A stretch of 64,000 nt of DNA from Rhodocyclaceae bacterium (GCA_019455325.1 JACFMQ010000003.1:419572-483571), one strand, 5' to 3'; counted from the first letter of the stretch, positions 8,568-16,390 are shown. A program made the numbers and translations. The notes: generated from the sequence alone by a model not told the origin.

Positions 8568-8771
8568 TCACTGCTCCTTGTTGCTGCCGTTGTTGCCGCG
8601 TTCGGCGCGCGCCTGCCGCTTCAGGCGGGCGATCAGCGCCTTTCGATTGCGCACGGCGACGATCGGTTCCGCGATCAGGACCAGCGCGGTGACGCCGAAG
8701 CTGCCCCAGACGTAGAGGCCGTAGCCGCCCATGGCGAGGAAATCGGAAAAACTGCTCCAGTGGATATTCAT
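8568..8771 (-). CDS. ccmD: CcmD, small membrane protein of heme export
   Basis: CcmD is a short membrane protein that helps release holo-CcmE from the CcmABC complex. The 67-residue product has the family pattern: an aromatic N-terminus (FLAMGGYGLYVWGSFG), one membrane helix and a basic C-terminal tail with KRQARAERG. It directly precedes ccmE. Confidence 0.92.
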   Translation of the reverse strand: MNIHWSSFSDFLAMGGYGLYVWGSFGVTALVLIAEPIVAVRNRKALIARLKRQARAERGNNGSNKEQ

Positions 8772-8877
8772 TCGACCTTCCCCCCAGCCCCCTCCCCACG
8801 GGAGGGGGTGATAGCGGTTCGCCGCTGCGCGGCTCCGGTGCGCTCTCTGCGCTCCTGCGGGCGGCCGTGCGGGGCGC
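8772..8877 (-). other. Spacer interrupting the ccmC-ccmD junction
   Basis: The rest of the ccm operon has overlaps or very short gaps, but 106 bases separate ccmC from ccmD. The spacer holds a G/C palindrome (CCCCCTCC then GGGAGGGGG near 8790-8810) and a GC-rich stretch with CGCTGCGCGGCT and GTGCGCTCTCTGCGCTC. No gene is seen. It may be a small inserted repeat, but there is only one copy in the window. Confidence 0.4.
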
Positions 8878-9633
8878 TCATTTCGCGCCCTCCGCGGCCA
8901 GCGTTTCCTTCACCCACTCGGTGCCGCGTTCGCGTTCGAGCATGATCGTGCGCGCGCGGTAGAGGGCGATGGCGATGCTGTACATCCAGAAGGCCAGCGC
9001 CATCAGCAGCATGCCCCAGAGCATCAGGCTGGCCATCGCCGGCGCCCGGTTCAGGCTGACCGAGGCGCCCTGGTGCAGCGTGTTCCACCACTTCACCGAG
9101 AAATAGATGATCGGGATGTTCACCACGCCGACCAGCGCCAGCACGGCGCCGGCCTTGTCCGCCCGGCGCGGGTCGTCGATCGCCGCCTGCAGCGCGATGA
9201 AGCCGATGTAGAGGAAGAGCAGGATCAGCTCGGAGGTGAGCCGCGCGTCCCAGACCCACCAGGTGCCCCACATCGGCTTGCCCCACAGCGCGCCGGTCCA
9301 CAGCGAGAGGAAGGCCATCAGCGCGCCGGTCGGCGCCAGCGCCTGCGCCATCATGCCCGAGAGCCGCGTGTTGTAAGCGAGGCCGAGCGCCGCCCAGAAG
9401 GCCATCACCAGGTAGATGAACATGCTCATCCACGAGGCCGGCACGTGGATGAAGATGATGCGGTAGCCCTCGCCCTGCTGGAAGTCGGTCGGCGCCACGG
9501 CCATGCCGATCCACAGCCCGGCGATGCCGAAGACGGCGCCGGCGGCGGCGAACCACGGAATCATCTTGCCCGCGAGCGGATAGAAGCTCTGCGGCGAGGC
9601 GTACTTGAACCAGTTGATCAGTCGATTGTTCAC
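8878..9633 (-). CDS. ccmC: CcmC, heme-handling membrane protein
   Basis: CcmC presents heme to CcmE in the CcmABCD complex. The 251-residue protein has six membrane segments and the WWD signature WGTWWVWDARLTSEL, with conserved periplasmic histidines on both sides. Length is typical. It lies between ccmB and ccmD; the gap to ccmD is unusually long. Confidence 0.96.
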   Translation of the reverse strand: MNNRLINWFKYASPQSFYPLAGKMIPWFAAAGAVFGIAGLWIGMAVAPTDFQQGEGYRIIFIHVPASWMSMFIYLVMAFWAALGLAYNTRLSGMMAQALAPTGALMAFLSLWTGALWGKPMWGTWWVWDARLTSELILLFLYIGFIALQAAIDDPRRADKAGAVLALVGVVNIPIIYFSVKWWNTLHQGASVSLNRAPAMASLMLWGMLLMALAFWMYSIAIALYRARTIMLERERGTEWVKETLAAEGAK

Positions 9634-9643
9634 GTTAGTCCCG

Positions 9644-10312
9644 CTATTCCAGCGAAATCCTCAAGGCCGCCGCGGTCGCCCACGGCGCGAAAAACACTCC
9701 CCCGATGGCCAGCGCCCCGAGGATCGACAGATGCGCCTCGGCGCCCATGCCGGTCACCGTCGCGTCCACCGCGCCGGCGCCGAAGATCAGCACCGGAATG
9801 TACAGCGGCAGCACGAGCAGCGAAACGAGCACGCCGCCGCCGCGCAGCCCGAGCGTCAGCGCCGCGCCGACGGCGCCGATGCCGGAGAGCGCCGGCGTGC
9901 CGATCAGCAGCGACACGGTCAGGATCAGCAGCGCGTCGGTCTCCAGGTCGAACTGCAGGCCGAGCACCGGCGCCAGCAGCGCCAGCGGCAGGCCGGAGAC
10001 CAGCCAGTGCGCGACGACCTTGCCGATCACCGTGAGGCCCAGCGGCTGCGGCGCCAGCACCAGTTGTTCGAGCGTGCCGTCGCGGTAGTCGTCGGCGAAG
10101 AGGCGCGGCAGCGACAGCATCGTCGCCAGCAGCGCGCCGACCCAGAGCACGCCCGGCGCCAGCTTCTTGAGGAGCTGCGGTTCCGGTCCGACGCCGAGCG
10201 GAAACAGGCTGGCGACGATGATGAAAAAGAACAATACCGACACCAGGTCGGCCTGCCGGCGCATCGCCAGCTTCAGGTCGCGCGCGGCGACCGCGCCCAC
10301 GGAGCCGATCAT
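9644..10312 (-). CDS. ccmB: CcmB, heme exporter permease
   Basis: CcmB is the six-helix permease partner of the CcmA ATPase; ATP use releases holo-CcmE. The 222-residue product shows the family start (VAARDLKLAMRRQADL), LFADDYRDGTLEQLVL and a hydrophobic body. The ATG at 10312 overlaps the ccmA stop by four bases, which fixes the start. Confidence 0.95.
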   Translation of the reverse strand: MIGSVGAVAARDLKLAMRRQADLVSVLFFFIIVASLFPLGVGPEPQLLKKLAPGVLWVGALLATMLSLPRLFADDYRDGTLEQLVLAPQPLGLTVIGKVVAHWLVSGLPLALLAPVLGLQFDLETDALLILTVSLLIGTPALSGIGAVGAALTLGLRGGGVLVSLLVLPLYIPVLIFGAGAVDATVTGMGAEAHLSILGALAIGGVFFAPWATAAALRISLE

Positions 10313-10923
10313 GAAAGCTTCAGCTCCTTCACCGCGCCGGCCGGGATGTCCACCGCCTGGTGCGTGGTCAGCACGGCCAGTCCGCCGCGCTGCAGGTGGG
10401 CGCCGATCAGCCCGGCCAGCCAGGCCACCGCCGCCACGTCGAGGGCGACGAAGGGCTCGTCGAGCACCCACAGCGCGCGCTTCTCGTGCACCAGCCGGGA
10501 GAGCGCGACGCGCCGCTTCTGGCCCTGCGACAGGTACTTGCACGGCAGGTCCTCGCGGCCGAGCAGGCCGACCGCTTCCAGCGCGTCGAGCGCCTCGTCC
10601 TCGGTCAACGTTTCGCCGGCCAGTTTCGCCGACGCCGTCAGGTTTTCCAGCGGCGTCAGCTCCTCCTTGATCGCGTTCAGGTGGCCGAGGTAGCACAGCA
10701 CCTCGCGGTAGTCCTCGCCGAGCCGGCCGATGGCCGCGCCCTGCCAGCGGATCTCGCCGGCCGCCGGCGGCGTCAGGCCGCAGATCATGCGCAACAGCGT
10801 CGTCTTGCCGGAACCGTTCTTTCCCTGCAGGAACAGCATCTCGCCGCCTTCGAGGCGAAAGTCGACGCCCGCGAACAGGCGGCGCTCGCCGCGGATGCAT
10901 TCCAGATCGAAGGCTTCGAGCAT
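10309..10923 (-). CDS. ccmA: CcmA, heme exporter ATP-binding protein
   Basis: CcmA is the ABC ATPase of the CcmABCD complex. The 204-residue product has Walker A GKNGSGKTT, the signature LSQGQKRRVALSR, and Walker B with WVLDEPF. It is the first gene of the ccm operon. Its leader contains two FNR-type sites, so cytochrome c maturation is probably raised under oxygen limitation. Confidence 0.96.
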   Translation of the reverse strand: MLEAFDLECIRGERRLFAGVDFRLEGGEMLFLQGKNGSGKTTLLRMICGLTPPAAGEIRWQGAAIGRLGEDYREVLCYLGHLNAIKEELTPLENLTASAKLAGETLTEDEALDALEAVGLLGREDLPCKYLSQGQKRRVALSRLVHEKRALWVLDEPFVALDVAAVAWLAGLIGAHLQRGGLAVLTTHQAVDIPAGAVKELKLS

Positions 10924-10950
10924 GAGGAACCGGGGAAAAGTCGAGCGCGT

Positions 10951-10992
10951 ATTTTGGGGGAGCTATTGTAGCGGGGGGTTGATACGTATCAA
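10951..10992 (-). promoter_or_regulatory. FNR site and -10 box for the ccm operon
   Basis: TTGATACGTATCAA (10979-10992) is a perfect FNR consensus palindrome. On the minus strand CAAAAT (10956-10951) lies at the spacing expected for a -10 box of a class II FNR promoter. The transcript would start about 20 bases before ccmA. Confidence 0.75.
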
Positions 10993-11017
10993 ATGAAGTA
11001 CATGTTGCGGCGGAAAT

Positions 11018-11031
11018 TTGACCTGGATCAA
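11018..11031. promoter_or_regulatory. Second FNR-type site between ccmA and nirB
   Basis: TTGACCTGGATCAA matches nine of ten FNR consensus bases. It is 39 bases from the first site, centre to centre, and could serve ccmA or nirB. Confidence 0.55.
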
Positions 11032-11085
11032 ATTTCATTTATGGGCATGCGAATGCAATCATAACTTCATGAATATAAAGGAATC

Positions 11086-11111
11086 GTATTTTTGATATTT
11101 ATCAAAAATAC
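11086..11111. promoter_or_regulatory. Third FNR site inside an 11-bp inverted repeat
   Basis: TTGATATTTATCAA (11092-11105) is a perfect FNR core. The symmetry runs further: 11-bp arms (GTATTTTTGAT and ATCAAAAATAC) flank the four-base centre. It sits about 180 bases before the probable nirB transcription start. A different CRP/FNR-family protein such as DNR or NNR is possible. Confidence 0.65.
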
Positions 11112-11118
11112 GGAATAA

Positions 11119-11176
11119 TCACTCATTCGGTGCATCGACCTGCGTAAATCCGCATGGAATCGCACCCGAATGGGGC
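11119..11176 (+). promoter_or_regulatory. Pair of NtrC-like enhancer sites
   Basis: TCACTCATTCGGTGC (11119-11133) and GCACCCGAATGGGGC (11162-11176) each match nine of ten bases of the NtrC half-site pattern GCACY-N5-GGTGC. Their centres are 43 bases apart, about four helical turns. They lie 111 and 154 bases before the predicted sigma-54 start. Site identity is inferred from consensus. Confidence 0.5.
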
Positions 11177-11253
11177 TGCCCGCCTTCCGATATGCGCCGA
11201 CAGCGCCGCACAAGCACATGATTTTAAACTGAAAAACACATACCCGACGGGCC

Positions 11254-11269
11254 TGGCACGTTGCTTGCA
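11254..11269 (+). promoter_or_regulatory. Sigma-54 promoter of nirBD
   Basis: TGGCACGTTGCTTGCA fits the sigma-54 consensus TGGCAC-N5-TTGCA completely, with GG and GC elements at the required 12-base interval. Transcription would start near 11280, giving a leader of about 42 bases. The leader holds a CCTGTTT (11277) to AAACAGG (11305) stem next to the ribosome-binding site. Confidence 0.85.
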
Positions 11270-11321
11270 AATGACGCCTGTTTCGCAAGTTTTCGCGTTT
11301 TCGCAAACAGGAGAGGCCCGC

Positions 11322-13778
11322 ATGAAGGAAAAACTGATTCTGGTCGGCAACGGCATGGCCGGCGTCCGCGTCGTCGAGGAGCTGCTCGCGCTAGCGCCGG
11401 ACAAGTACGAGATCGCCGTCTTCGGCGAGGAGCCGCACGGCAACTACAACCGCATCCTGCTCTCGCACGTGCTCTCGGGCGAGAAGCGCTTCGCCGACAC
11501 GGTGCTCAACGACCGCGCCTGGTACACGGCGCGCGGCATCCGGCTGGAGACGGGGTGCAAGGTGGTGGCCATCAACCGCGCGCGCCGGCAGGTGATCGCC
11601 GCCGACGGCACGATCGCCGGCTACGACAAGCTGCTGCTCGCCACCGGCGCGCGGCCGACGATGATGCCGCTGCCCGGCGGCCATCTCTTCGGCGTCATGA
11701 GCTTTCGCAACGTCGCCGAGGTCGAGGCCATGCTCGACCTCGCCCGTCCCGGCCGCCGCGCGGTCGTCGTCGGCGGCGGCCTGCTCGGGCTGGAAGCGGC
11801 CTGGGGGCTGAAACAGCGCGGCATGAACGTGACCGTCGTGCATCTGATGGACCGGCTGATGGAGCGCCAGCTCGACGCGCCGGCAGCGGCGCTGCTCAGG
11901 CGCTCGCTGGAGGCGCGCGGCATCGCCGTCGAACTCGGCGCCGAGACGCAGGGCTTCACCGGCACGCAGCAGGTCGAGGCCGTGCGCCTGCGCGACGGGC
12001 GGACGCTGCCGGCCGACCTCGCAGTGGTGGCCATCGGCATCCGCCCGAACGTCGAGCTGGCGCAGCAGTCCGGCATCCACTGCCAGCGCGGCATCGTCGT
12101 GAACCACGCGATGCAGACCTACGACCCGCGCGTCTACGCGGTCGGCGAGTGCGTCGAGCACGCCGGCAACACCTACGGCCTGGTGGCGCCGCTGTTCAGG
12201 CAGGCGAAGGTCGCCGCCAACCACCTCGCCGGCCTCGGCCACGCCCGCTACGAGGACCAGCCGCTGGCCACCAAGCTGAAGATCACCGGCATCGACCTCT
12301 ACTCGGCCGGCAATTTCACCGGCGGCGAGGGCTGCGAGGAGCTGGTCATGGAAGACCCGTGCCGCGGCGTCTACAAGAAGCTGGTGATCCGCGACGACCG
12401 GCTGGTCGGCGCCCTGCTCTACGGCGACACGACCAACGAGACCTGGTACTACGACCTGATGCGCGACGGCTCCGACGTCTCCGAACTGCGCCCGAGCCTG
12501 CTGCACGGCCACGGCCACCTCGGCGACGCCGGCCACAGCGGCGCCGTTGCCGTCGCCGGCATGCCCGACGACACCGAGGTCTGCGGCTGCAACGGCGTCA
12601 CCAAGGGGATGATCGTCAAGGCGATCACCGACAAGGGGCTGTTCACGCTCGAAGAGGTGCGCGCGCACACCAAGGCTTCGGCCTCCTGCGGCTCGTGCAC
12701 CGGCAAGGTCGAGCAGATCCTCGCCTTCACGCTCGGCGGCGACTACAGCCCGGCGCCGCAGGAAAAGCCGCTGTGCACCTGCACCGAGCACACGCACGCC
12801 GAGGTGCGCGCGGCGATCCGCGAGCAGCACCTGACGACGATCCCGGAGACCATGCGCTTCCTCGACTGGAAGACGCCCGACGGCTGCCCGAAGTGCCGGC
12901 CGGCGCTCAACTACTACCTGATCTCGACCTGGCCGGGCGAGGCCGAGGACGATCCGCAGAGCCGCACGCACAACGAGCGCGTGCACGCCAACATCCAGAA
13001 CGACGGCACCTACTCGGTGGTGCCGCGCACCTGGGGCGGCCTGACCAACGCCAAGGAGCTGCGCGTCGTCGCCGATCTCGCCGAGAAGTACAACGTGCCG
13101 GTGAAGGTCACCGGCGGCCAGCGCCTGGCCATCCCGTTCATTAAGAAGGAAGACCTGCCCAAGGTCTGGGCGACGCTGAACGAGCACGACATGCTTTCCG
13201 GCTTCGCCTACGGCAAGGCCGTGCGCTCGGTGAAGTCCTGCGTCGGCAAGGGCCTGTGCCGCTTCGGCACGCAGGATTCGCTCGGGCTCGGCATCCGCAT
13301 CGAGAAGGAGTTCTGGGGCGCGTGGACGCCGCACAAGTTCAAGCTGGGCGTCTCCGGCTGCCCGCGCAACTGCGCCGAGGCGACGATCAAGGACTTCGGC
13401 ATCGTCGGCGTCGATTCCGGCTGGGAGCTGCACGTCGGCGGCACCTGCGGCGTGCGCGTGCGCGCCACCGACCTGCTGTGCAAGGTGGCCACCGACGACG
13501 AGGCGATCGAGCACGCCGCCGCCTTCCTGCAGCTCTACCGCGAGGAGGGCTGGTACCTGGAACGCTCGTCGGCGTGGATCGAGCGCGTCGGCCTGCCCTA
13601 CGTGAAGAAGCGCGTCCTCGACGACGCCGCGGCCAGGCAGACGCTCGCCGAACGCTTCCGGTACGCGCAGCGCTTCGCCCAGGTCGATCCGTGGCAGGCG
13701 CGCGCGGGGCTGGGCAGCAGCGCCGACCGCCCCGATCACGAATACGCGTCGCTCGAAGTCGTCGAAGCGGCCGCCTGA
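11322..13778 (+). CDS. nirB: Siroheme nitrite reductase, large subunit
   Basis: This cytoplasmic enzyme reduces nitrite to ammonium with NAD(P)H. The 818-residue protein has, in order, an FAD/NAD-binding region starting KLILVGNGMAGVRVVEELL, two BFD-type [2Fe-2S] segments (CGCNGVTKGM with CGSCTGK, and CTCTEHTH with CPKC), a ferredoxin-like half domain and the siroheme/[4Fe-4S] region with CVGKGLC and CPRNC. The ATG at 11322 follows GGAGAGG; the longer open frame upstream overlaps the sigma-54 promoter and is not used. NtrC-like sites and a sigma-54 promoter suggest the assimilatory role, although FNR-type sites lie nearby. Confidence 0.93.
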   Translation: MKEKLILVGNGMAGVRVVEELLALAPDKYEIAVFGEEPHGNYNRILLSHVLSGEKRFADTVLNDRAWYTARGIRLETGCKVVAINRARRQVIAADGTIAGYDKLLLATGARPTMMPLPGGHLFGVMSFRNVAEVEAMLDLARPGRRAVVVGGGLLGLEAAWGLKQRGMNVTVVHLMDRLMERQLDAPAAALLRRSLEARGIAVELGAETQGFTGTQQVEAVRLRDGRTLPADLAVVAIGIRPNVELAQQSGIHCQRGIVVNHAMQTYDPRVYAVGECVEHAGNTYGLVAPLFRQAKVAANHLAGLGHARYEDQPLATKLKITGIDLYSAGNFTGGEGCEELVMEDPCRGVYKKLVIRDDRLVGALLYGDTTNETWYYDLMRDGSDVSELRPSLLHGHGHLGDAGHSGAVAVAGMPDDTEVCGCNGVTKGMIVKAITDKGLFTLEEVRAHTKASASCGSCTGKVEQILAFTLGGDYSPAPQEKPLCTCTEHTHAEVRAAIREQHLTTIPETMRFLDWKTPDGCPKCRPALNYYLISTWPGEAEDDPQSRTHNERVHANIQNDGTYSVVPRTWGGLTNAKELRVVADLAEKYNVPVKVTGGQRLAIPFIKKEDLPKVWATLNEHDMLSGFAYGKAVRSVKSCVGKGLCRFGTQDSLGLGIRIEKEFWGAWTPHKFKLGVSGCPRNCAEATIKDFGIVGVDSGWELHVGGTCGVRVRATDLLCKVATDDEAIEHAAAFLQLYREEGWYLERSSAWIERVGLPYVKKRVLDDAAARQTLAERFRYAQRFAQVDPWQARAGLGSSADRPDHEYASLEVVEAAA

Positions 13779-13794
13779 ACCAAGGAGAGCATCC

Positions 13795-14178
13795 ATGAAC
13801 ACGCAGCACGAATCCGCACAGTGGGTCGACGCCGGTCCGGTCGACGCCATTCCCAGCCCCGGCGCCCGCCGCCTGCCGACGGCGCACGGCGACATCGCCG
13901 TCGTCCGCACCGGCAGCGGCGCCGTCTACGCCATCGGCGACCGCTGCCCGCACAAGGGCGGCCCGCTCAGCCAGGGCATGGTCTTCGGCGAACGCGTGCA
14001 GTGCCCGCTGCACGGGCTGGTCGTCGACCTCGCCAGCGGCCGCGCCGTGGCGCCGGACAGCGGCGCCGTCGCCGTGCATCCGGTGCGCGTCGACAACGGC
14101 CGCATCCTCGTCGGCCTGACGCCGCAGAGCGCCGCCGCGCCCTGCGACGGCGGCTGCGCCTGCGCACAGGCGGCCTGA
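13795..14178 (+). CDS. nirD: Nitrite reductase small subunit, Rieske type
   Basis: This is the small partner of NirB, 16 bases downstream on the same strand. The 127-residue protein keeps a complete Rieske motif, CPHKGG and CPLHGLV, so it probably carries a [2Fe-2S] cluster. The well-studied enterobacterial NirD has the fold without these ligands. The C-terminus ends in a cysteine-rich CDGGCACAQAA. The ATG follows AAGGAGAG. Confidence 0.9.
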   Translation: MNTQHESAQWVDAGPVDAIPSPGARRLPTAHGDIAVVRTGSGAVYAIGDRCPHKGGPLSQGMVFGERVQCPLHGLVVDLASGRAVAPDSGAVAVHPVRVDNGRILVGLTPQSAAAPCDGGCACAQAA

Positions 14179-14205
14179 CCACGGGCCAATGCACGTGGCG
14201 AGGAA

Positions 14206-14227
14206 GCTCCCGCCTTCGGGCGGGAGC
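14206..14227 (+). terminator. TTCG-capped hairpin after nirD
   Basis: GCTCCCGCC (14206-14214) and GGCGGGAGC (14219-14227) form a perfect 9-bp stem closed by TTCG, 28 bases after the nirD stop. It has no T-run, so it may stabilise the 3' end or work with the next hairpin. Confidence 0.55.
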
Positions 14228-14242
14228 GACTCACGCAGGCGT

Positions 14243-14269
14243 AAAAAAACCGGGGGCCGAAGCCCCCGG
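14243..14269 (-). terminator. Rho-independent terminator of the peroxidase gene
   Basis: On the minus strand CCGGGGGC (14269-14262) and GCCCCCGG (14257-14250) form an 8-bp stem with a four-base loop, followed by seven T. It lies 21 bases beyond the peroxidase stop. Confidence 0.92.
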
Positions 14270-14289
14270 TCGGTCGGGGTTGGGGACGT

Positions 14290-15291
14290 TCACTTGCCGA
14301 ACGGCGTCGGGCGCGGCGTCTTGTCCGTCGACGGCGGCAGGATCGGCAGCGTGAAGCTCGGCTGATCGCCGGTCAGCGTCTTCAGGAAGGCGACGACCTT
14401 CGCGTTCTCGTCCTTCGTGAACTTCTTGCCGAGCTGCAGGCGGCCCATGATGTCCACCGCTTCCGTCAGCGTGTTGGCGGCGCCGTCGTGGAAGTAGGGG
14501 TAGGTCAGTTCGACGTTGCGCAGCGTCGGCACCTTGAAGTTGAAGCGGTCGGCGTCGTCGCCGGTCACCGCGGCGCGGCCGTCGGGCATCTTGCCCTTGT
14601 ACGGCTCGACGATGCCCATCTTCTGGAAGGAGTTGCCGCCGATCGCCTCGCCGTTGTGGCAGGCGATGCAGCCGCTATCCTTGAACAGCTTGTAGCCGTC
14701 GAGTTCCTTCTTGGTCAGCGCCTCCTTGTTGCCGAGCAGCCACTGGTCGAAGCGCGAGTTCGGCGTCACCAGCGTCTTCTCGAACTCGGCGATGGCCGCC
14801 GTCACTTCATCGATGGTGATCTTGTCCTTGCCGAAGACCTGCTTGAACTCGCGGACGTAGGCCGGGATCGACTCGATCACGCCGAGCGCCAGCGTGTGCG
14901 TGAAGGCCATCTCGCCCGGGTTGGCGATCGGGCCGGCGGCCTGCTCCTTGAGGTCGGCGGCGCGGCCGTCCCAGAACTGGGCGAGGTTGAGGCTGGAGTT
15001 GAGCACGGTCGGCGAGTTGATCGGGCCTTCCTGCCATTTGTCGCCGATCGAGGTTGGGATGTTGTCGGTGCCGCCCATCGACAGGTTGTGGCAGGAGTTG
15101 CAGGAAATGAAGCCGGACTTCGACAGGCGCGGATCGAAATAGAGCTTCTTGCCGAGCTCGACCATGCCCAGGTTGATATTGGCGGCGGGCCGGATCGGCT
15201 GGATCGGTTCGTCGTCGGCGGCGATCGCGGCGCCGATGGCGGCGACGCCCGAGATCAAAGCGATGGCAGCGGAAAGAATGGTACGTTTCAT
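14290..15291 (-). CDS. ccp: Diheme cytochrome c peroxidase
   Basis: This periplasmic enzyme reduces hydrogen peroxide to water with electrons from small cytochromes. The 333-residue precursor has a signal peptide (MKRTILSAAIALISGVAAI) and two heme sites, CNSCHNLS near residue 74 and CIACHNGE near 220, in the order of the bacterial CCP/MauG family. The ATG at 15291 is chosen over one 18 bases upstream because it gives the normal signal peptide and has AGGGAGA before it. The gene is divergent from oxyR, and the shared control region has OxyR-type and FNR-type sites. Confidence 0.93.
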   Translation of the reverse strand: MKRTILSAAIALISGVAAIGAAIAADDEPIQPIRPAANINLGMVELGKKLYFDPRLSKSGFISCNSCHNLSMGGTDNIPTSIGDKWQEGPINSPTVLNSSLNLAQFWDGRAADLKEQAAGPIANPGEMAFTHTLALGVIESIPAYVREFKQVFGKDKITIDEVTAAIAEFEKTLVTPNSRFDQWLLGNKEALTKKELDGYKLFKDSGCIACHNGEAIGGNSFQKMGIVEPYKGKMPDGRAAVTGDDADRFNFKVPTLRNVELTYPYFHDGAANTLTEAVDIMGRLQLGKKFTKDENAKVVAFLKTLTGDQPSFTLPILPPSTDKTPRPTPFGK

Positions 15292-15317
15292 TATGCGGTC
15301 TCCCTTCATGAAGAGCG

Positions 15318-15380
15318 TTGATGGACATCAACAGCGCCATTGTCGGCCACAGGGAGGCAGCAACATTGACCTAAGTCAAT
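15318..15380 (-). promoter_or_regulatory. Two FNR-type sites before the peroxidase gene
   Basis: TTGATGGACATCAA (15318-15331) is a perfect FNR consensus. ATTGACCTAAGTCAAT (15365-15380) is a symmetric relative with TTGAC and GTCAA halves. On the minus strand GACAAT (15344-15339) is about 31 bases from the upstream site centre, as in a class II promoter. The start would be near 15332, which places the perfect site right at the start of transcription, where it could hinder the promoter. Confidence 0.65.
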
Positions 15381-15387
15381 GATTTTC

Positions 15388-15424
15388 ATGGATATTGGTT
15401 ATGGACCCTATAGTTTATCCCTAT
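15388..15424. promoter_or_regulatory. OxyR-type binding site between ccp and oxyR
   Basis: Four tetramers ATGG, TTAT, ATAG and CTAT start at 15388, 15399, 15410 and 15421, each separated by seven bases. This is the spacing of the OxyR consensus (ATAG-N7-CTAT-N7-ATAG-N7-CTAT). The right half is exact and the left half has one mismatch in each tetramer. It could control both divergent genes. Confidence 0.65.
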
Positions 15425-15471
15425 AGTTCGCATGGGATTATCCGGGCGTCCGACAAAAAGGGAGGGAGACA

Positions 15472-16377
15472 ATGACACTGACCGAGCTGCGCTACATCAT
15501 CGCCCTGGCGCAGGAGGGCAACTTCAGCCGCGCCGCCGAACGCTGTTCGGTCAGCCAGCCGACCTTGAGCGTGGCCATCGCCCGGCTGGAAGACGAGCTG
15601 GGCGTGCCGCTGTTCGAGCGCGGCAAGGGCTTCGTCGGCGTCACCTCGGTCGGCGCGCAGGTCGTCGAGCAGGCGCGCGTCGCGCTGCAGGAGGCGGACA
15701 AGGTGCGGCAGGTGGCGCTGGCCGGCCGCGATCCGCTCGACGGGCCGCTGCGCCTGGGCGTCATCCACACCGTCGGCCCCTACCTGCTGCCGCAACTGAT
15801 CCGCTCGCTGAAGGCGATCGCGCCGAACATGCCGCTGCTGATCGAGGAGAACATGACGGCCAACCTCTCCGACATGCTCTGCGAGAACGAGCTCGACGTG
15901 ATCATCATCGCGCTGCCCTTCGAGGTGCCCGGCGTGCTGACGCGCGCGCTCTACGACGAGTCCTTCCAGGTCGTCGTGCCGCGCGGGCACCGCTGGGAAG
16001 GGCTGCCGGCGATCGGCACCGACGAGCTCGGCGGCGAGGAGATGCTGCTGCTGAAGGCCGGCAACTGCTTCCGCGACCAGGTGCTCGGCGCCTGCCCGCA
16101 GGTCAGCACGCCGGAGAGCGACATCCGCCTCGGCCACACCATCGGCACCATCCGCTGCATGGTCGCTTCCGGGCTCGGCGTCTCGGTGCTGCCGGAAGGC
16201 GCCCTCGGCCAGCCGTACAGCAACGAGATGATCAGCATCATCCCGTTCCGGGAACCGGCGCCGTCGCGGCGCATCGCCCTCGCCTGGCGCCCCGGCTTCG
16301 CCCGGCCGAAGGCCATCGACGCGCTGCTCGACGCGGTGCGGACGATCGACAGCCCGGCCTACCGGCCCGTCTCGTGA
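15472..16377 (+). CDS. oxyR: OxyR, peroxide-sensing LysR-type regulator
   Basis: OxyR senses hydrogen peroxide by forming a disulfide and then activates defence genes. The 301-residue protein has an N-terminal winged helix (LTELRYIIALAQEGNFSRAAE) and a sensing domain with GNCFRDQVLGACPQ. Its cysteines fall exactly at positions 199 and 208, the redox pair of E. coli OxyR. It is divergent from a peroxidase gene across an OxyR-type site. Start ATG at 15472 follows GGGAGGGAG. Confidence 0.96.
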   Translation: MTLTELRYIIALAQEGNFSRAAERCSVSQPTLSVAIARLEDELGVPLFERGKGFVGVTSVGAQVVEQARVALQEADKVRQVALAGRDPLDGPLRLGVIHTVGPYLLPQLIRSLKAIAPNMPLLIEENMTANLSDMLCENELDVIIIALPFEVPGVLTRALYDESFQVVVPRGHRWEGLPAIGTDELGGEEMLLLKAGNCFRDQVLGACPQVSTPESDIRLGHTIGTIRCMVASGLGVSVLPEGALGQPYSNEMISIIPFREPAPSRRIALAWRPGFARPKAIDALLDAVRTIDSPAYRPVS

Positions 16378-16390
16378 GGCGCCTGCCGGC

